64,000 nucleotides of DNA, taken from positions 49,075,923-49,139,922 of the forward strand of contig OW386293.2 in NCBI GenBank assembly GCA_936432065.2, in the 5' to 3' direction. The notes beneath the pieces were generated by a model. That model saw only the letters and a program-made list of their open reading frames with translations, was not told the origin of the DNA and searched no databases. Source of the DNA: Rutpela maculata. Taxonomy: Eukaryota > Arthropoda > Insecta > Coleoptera > Cerambycidae. Positions 38,301 to 41,300 of this stretch are shown piece after piece; position 1 is the first letter of the stretch, and every line of letters begins with the position of its first letter. The translations under genes and the position numbers were made by a program.

Positions 38301-41300
38301 TATCACAGACACACAGCAGTAAAACTCAGAGTTAAAAACAATAACAGTGTTTATTAAATAAAAACCTACTATCTACAAATCTATCAAAATACTTAGTTAA
38401 GGTTAATAGTCAGTTTTATAATATTACCAAAGTACCAGTTTGATAAGCTATGCTACCCAGGTGTGAATACGATTTAACGGCGAAATTAGAGGACGGTTAG
38501 CGGGGTGTGAGGCAAGCAAATAGTGATGCGTTAAAGCAAACTAGTGAGAACGGGCAAACGGCGACAGATATCAAGCAAGAAAGCACAATCACAAACTACC
38601 AAATTATGTATATCTCATGCAAATATTGCGAGCTTAATAGTTACAGACTAATAGTTACAGATTAATAGTTACAGACTTATAGTTACAGATTAATAGTTAC
38701 AGATTAATAGTTACAGACTTGGGTCGTAGTGTAGATTAAACAGAATAAATCAAACAGTAGAATAATAACAGTGAATAACAAAAGACCAAACTTTTATAAG
38801 TACGACTACTAACACGCTTCACACAATTTGTCTGATTCATCAAAGTGCCTGGACAATGGTGCAAAGACGCGTTTTCATAGTCTTAGGACGGACAGAAATG
38901 ATTAACCACTTTACGACTAACTGAACACGCTTCACACAATTTGTCTGATTCATCAAAGTGACTGGACAATTGTGCAAAAGCGTATTGTTCTAGTCTTCGG
39001 ACGGACAGAAATGATTAAACACTTTATGACTAACTGAACACGCTTCACACAATTTGTCTGATTCATCAAAGTGCCTGGACAATTGTGCAAAGGCGTATTG
39101 TTCTAGTCTTAGGACGGACAGAAAATAATTACTTAATTAATGACTGACAGAAGAACACGCTTCATACCATTTGTCTGATTCATCTAAGTGCCTGGACAAT
39201 GGTACAAAGACGTATCTTTATAGTCTTATAACAGACGCAGAAATTATTAAACAGTTTATAGCTAACGGGGCACGCTTCATACCATTTGTCTGATTCATCT
39301 AAGTGCCTGGACAATGGTACAAAGACGCGTCTTTCTAGCTTTGAAATAATTCAACAGATTTCGGACACAGAGTAACAATGCAAAAATATAATTAATAAAT
39401 GTCTTAGTACATCTTTTCACATTCACCAAACTCTATATAAAGAGTCTACCAAATGATCAAAGTTCGCACCTGCGACAGTAAAACACTTAGAACAATTTAC
39501 ACCGACTACCAAGTCTGCTAACTTAAATTATAAATAATTTAACTTACTCCTGATCACTTCTTTGCTAGCCTGCCTCGGACGACGATGTTAAACGGAGCAC
39601 TACTCAAGACGGAATGAATTTCTCCAGCCCGGTTCTCTAGTATTATTTGGGCGAGAGCGCTTGGTTGGAGAGGGGGTAAGAGCAGAGTGAATGCGCGGTG
39701 AGTTCACGGGAAATAACTAAGTCGTTAGAATATTTCGTGATTTGTATTTACAACAAAAATCACAAGTCCGAAAATAATTAACTGATAGAAATATTCCCGT
39801 GTTTGCCTGTCAAACGACTAAGTTAGAAATATTTTATTCCTCGGTTTCAGTAAAATTTTCTAAGTTCGAAAATAATTAACTGATAGAAATATTTCCGTGT
39901 TTGCCAGTCAAACGACTAAGTTAGAAATATTTTATTCCTCGGTTTCAGTAAAATTTTCTAAGTTCGAAAATAATTAAATAATGAATAAAAATCACAAGTT
40001 CATTTATAATTAAATGACAGAAAATATTTCATACCTGAGGTACCTGCTTGACGTCGCGTGCTAACGATCAGTACGGTGCGTGGAAAACTGACTGATTTCA
40101 ACTTCGCGTTGTAGTGCATAGCCAGCCCGTGGTATGGAGGGAGTAGGCCTGCGCGCGGTGAATACCTATTCGCTTGTAGCAGCTTACACATTCGGAATGC
40201 ATTTTATATTACGGATTTTTATTAGCAATTTTAAATATAAACTGATAACATTATTCTGATGCTGAAGGCAGTAAAATAAACAATTGAAATCAGAAACTTA
40301 TAACATACAGAATTTACTTGGAAAACAAACTGGTATTTCTAGGCGACCGGCATGAAAGACAAAATTTTTAAAATTAAATATATGTACATGACATGGTTCT
40401 AATACAGGGTGTGAAAAAAAAGCAATTTTAACGGACAGAATTGCATAGCAAATTTTGCTTCGTTACAATGTGTCCCCGGATGGGGTAACACATAGTTTTG
40501 CTTGTCTTAGTGAGAAACATCTGTCAAACTTAAGATAACTTATACAGGATATTCTAAAAATTAGAAGATATGGAATCGACTCAGCTCGAATAAATCGAAC
40601 ACCCTGTATAATTTATCTTAAACTTGACAACTGTTTATCACTTAGACTAAGACAAGCAAAACTTTTTATAAAGAATGCCTTTTTCTCGGCAAATCAAAAA
40701 TAAGAAAGTTTACAATAGTGCGATACTCCATCCGAGGACACATGAAACTTGTTATTTCCTTATTTTGCAACTAAACTACGTATTTAAACTTTTATTCACA
40801 ATTGAAAAAACTTTGTTAAATAAAATTTTTAATTAAAGTCTAAACAAAGGTAGTTTGCTTAAAGTCGATTTATTATTTTCTAGTTTTTAGAACACCCTGT
40901 ATAATTTCTCTTAAATTTGACAACTGTTTATGACTTCCTAAGATAAGTAAAACTTTAACATTTTCTCGGCAAATCAAAAATAAGAAAGTTTACAAGAGTA
41001 CGGTACCCCATCCGGGGACACATTCCATGTTACATCTTTTGTGTTATAAAATATGTGTTATAAACTCTTTTACAGAAAAATCTTAAAACATCAAAATTTT
41101 TGCACAGTTTTCATTTTAAGTCAGCCATATAGATTTCATCATTTTGAATTTTCAAATTTAGATATCATATAATCGTATGTTCAGCGACCTTAAAATCGTA
41201 AACTTTTCGGGGAAAAATTATCAAAATTTTCTGAAATATATACAGCGTGTCCCACATTTAATGCCACCCCCCCATCCCTCCCCCTATATATCAGTTATTC

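Noticed and set aside
38811..39345. CRISPR-like array
   Set aside because: Repeats are 113-117 bp back to back, without unique spacers; this is a tandem repeat in a eukaryotic intron.
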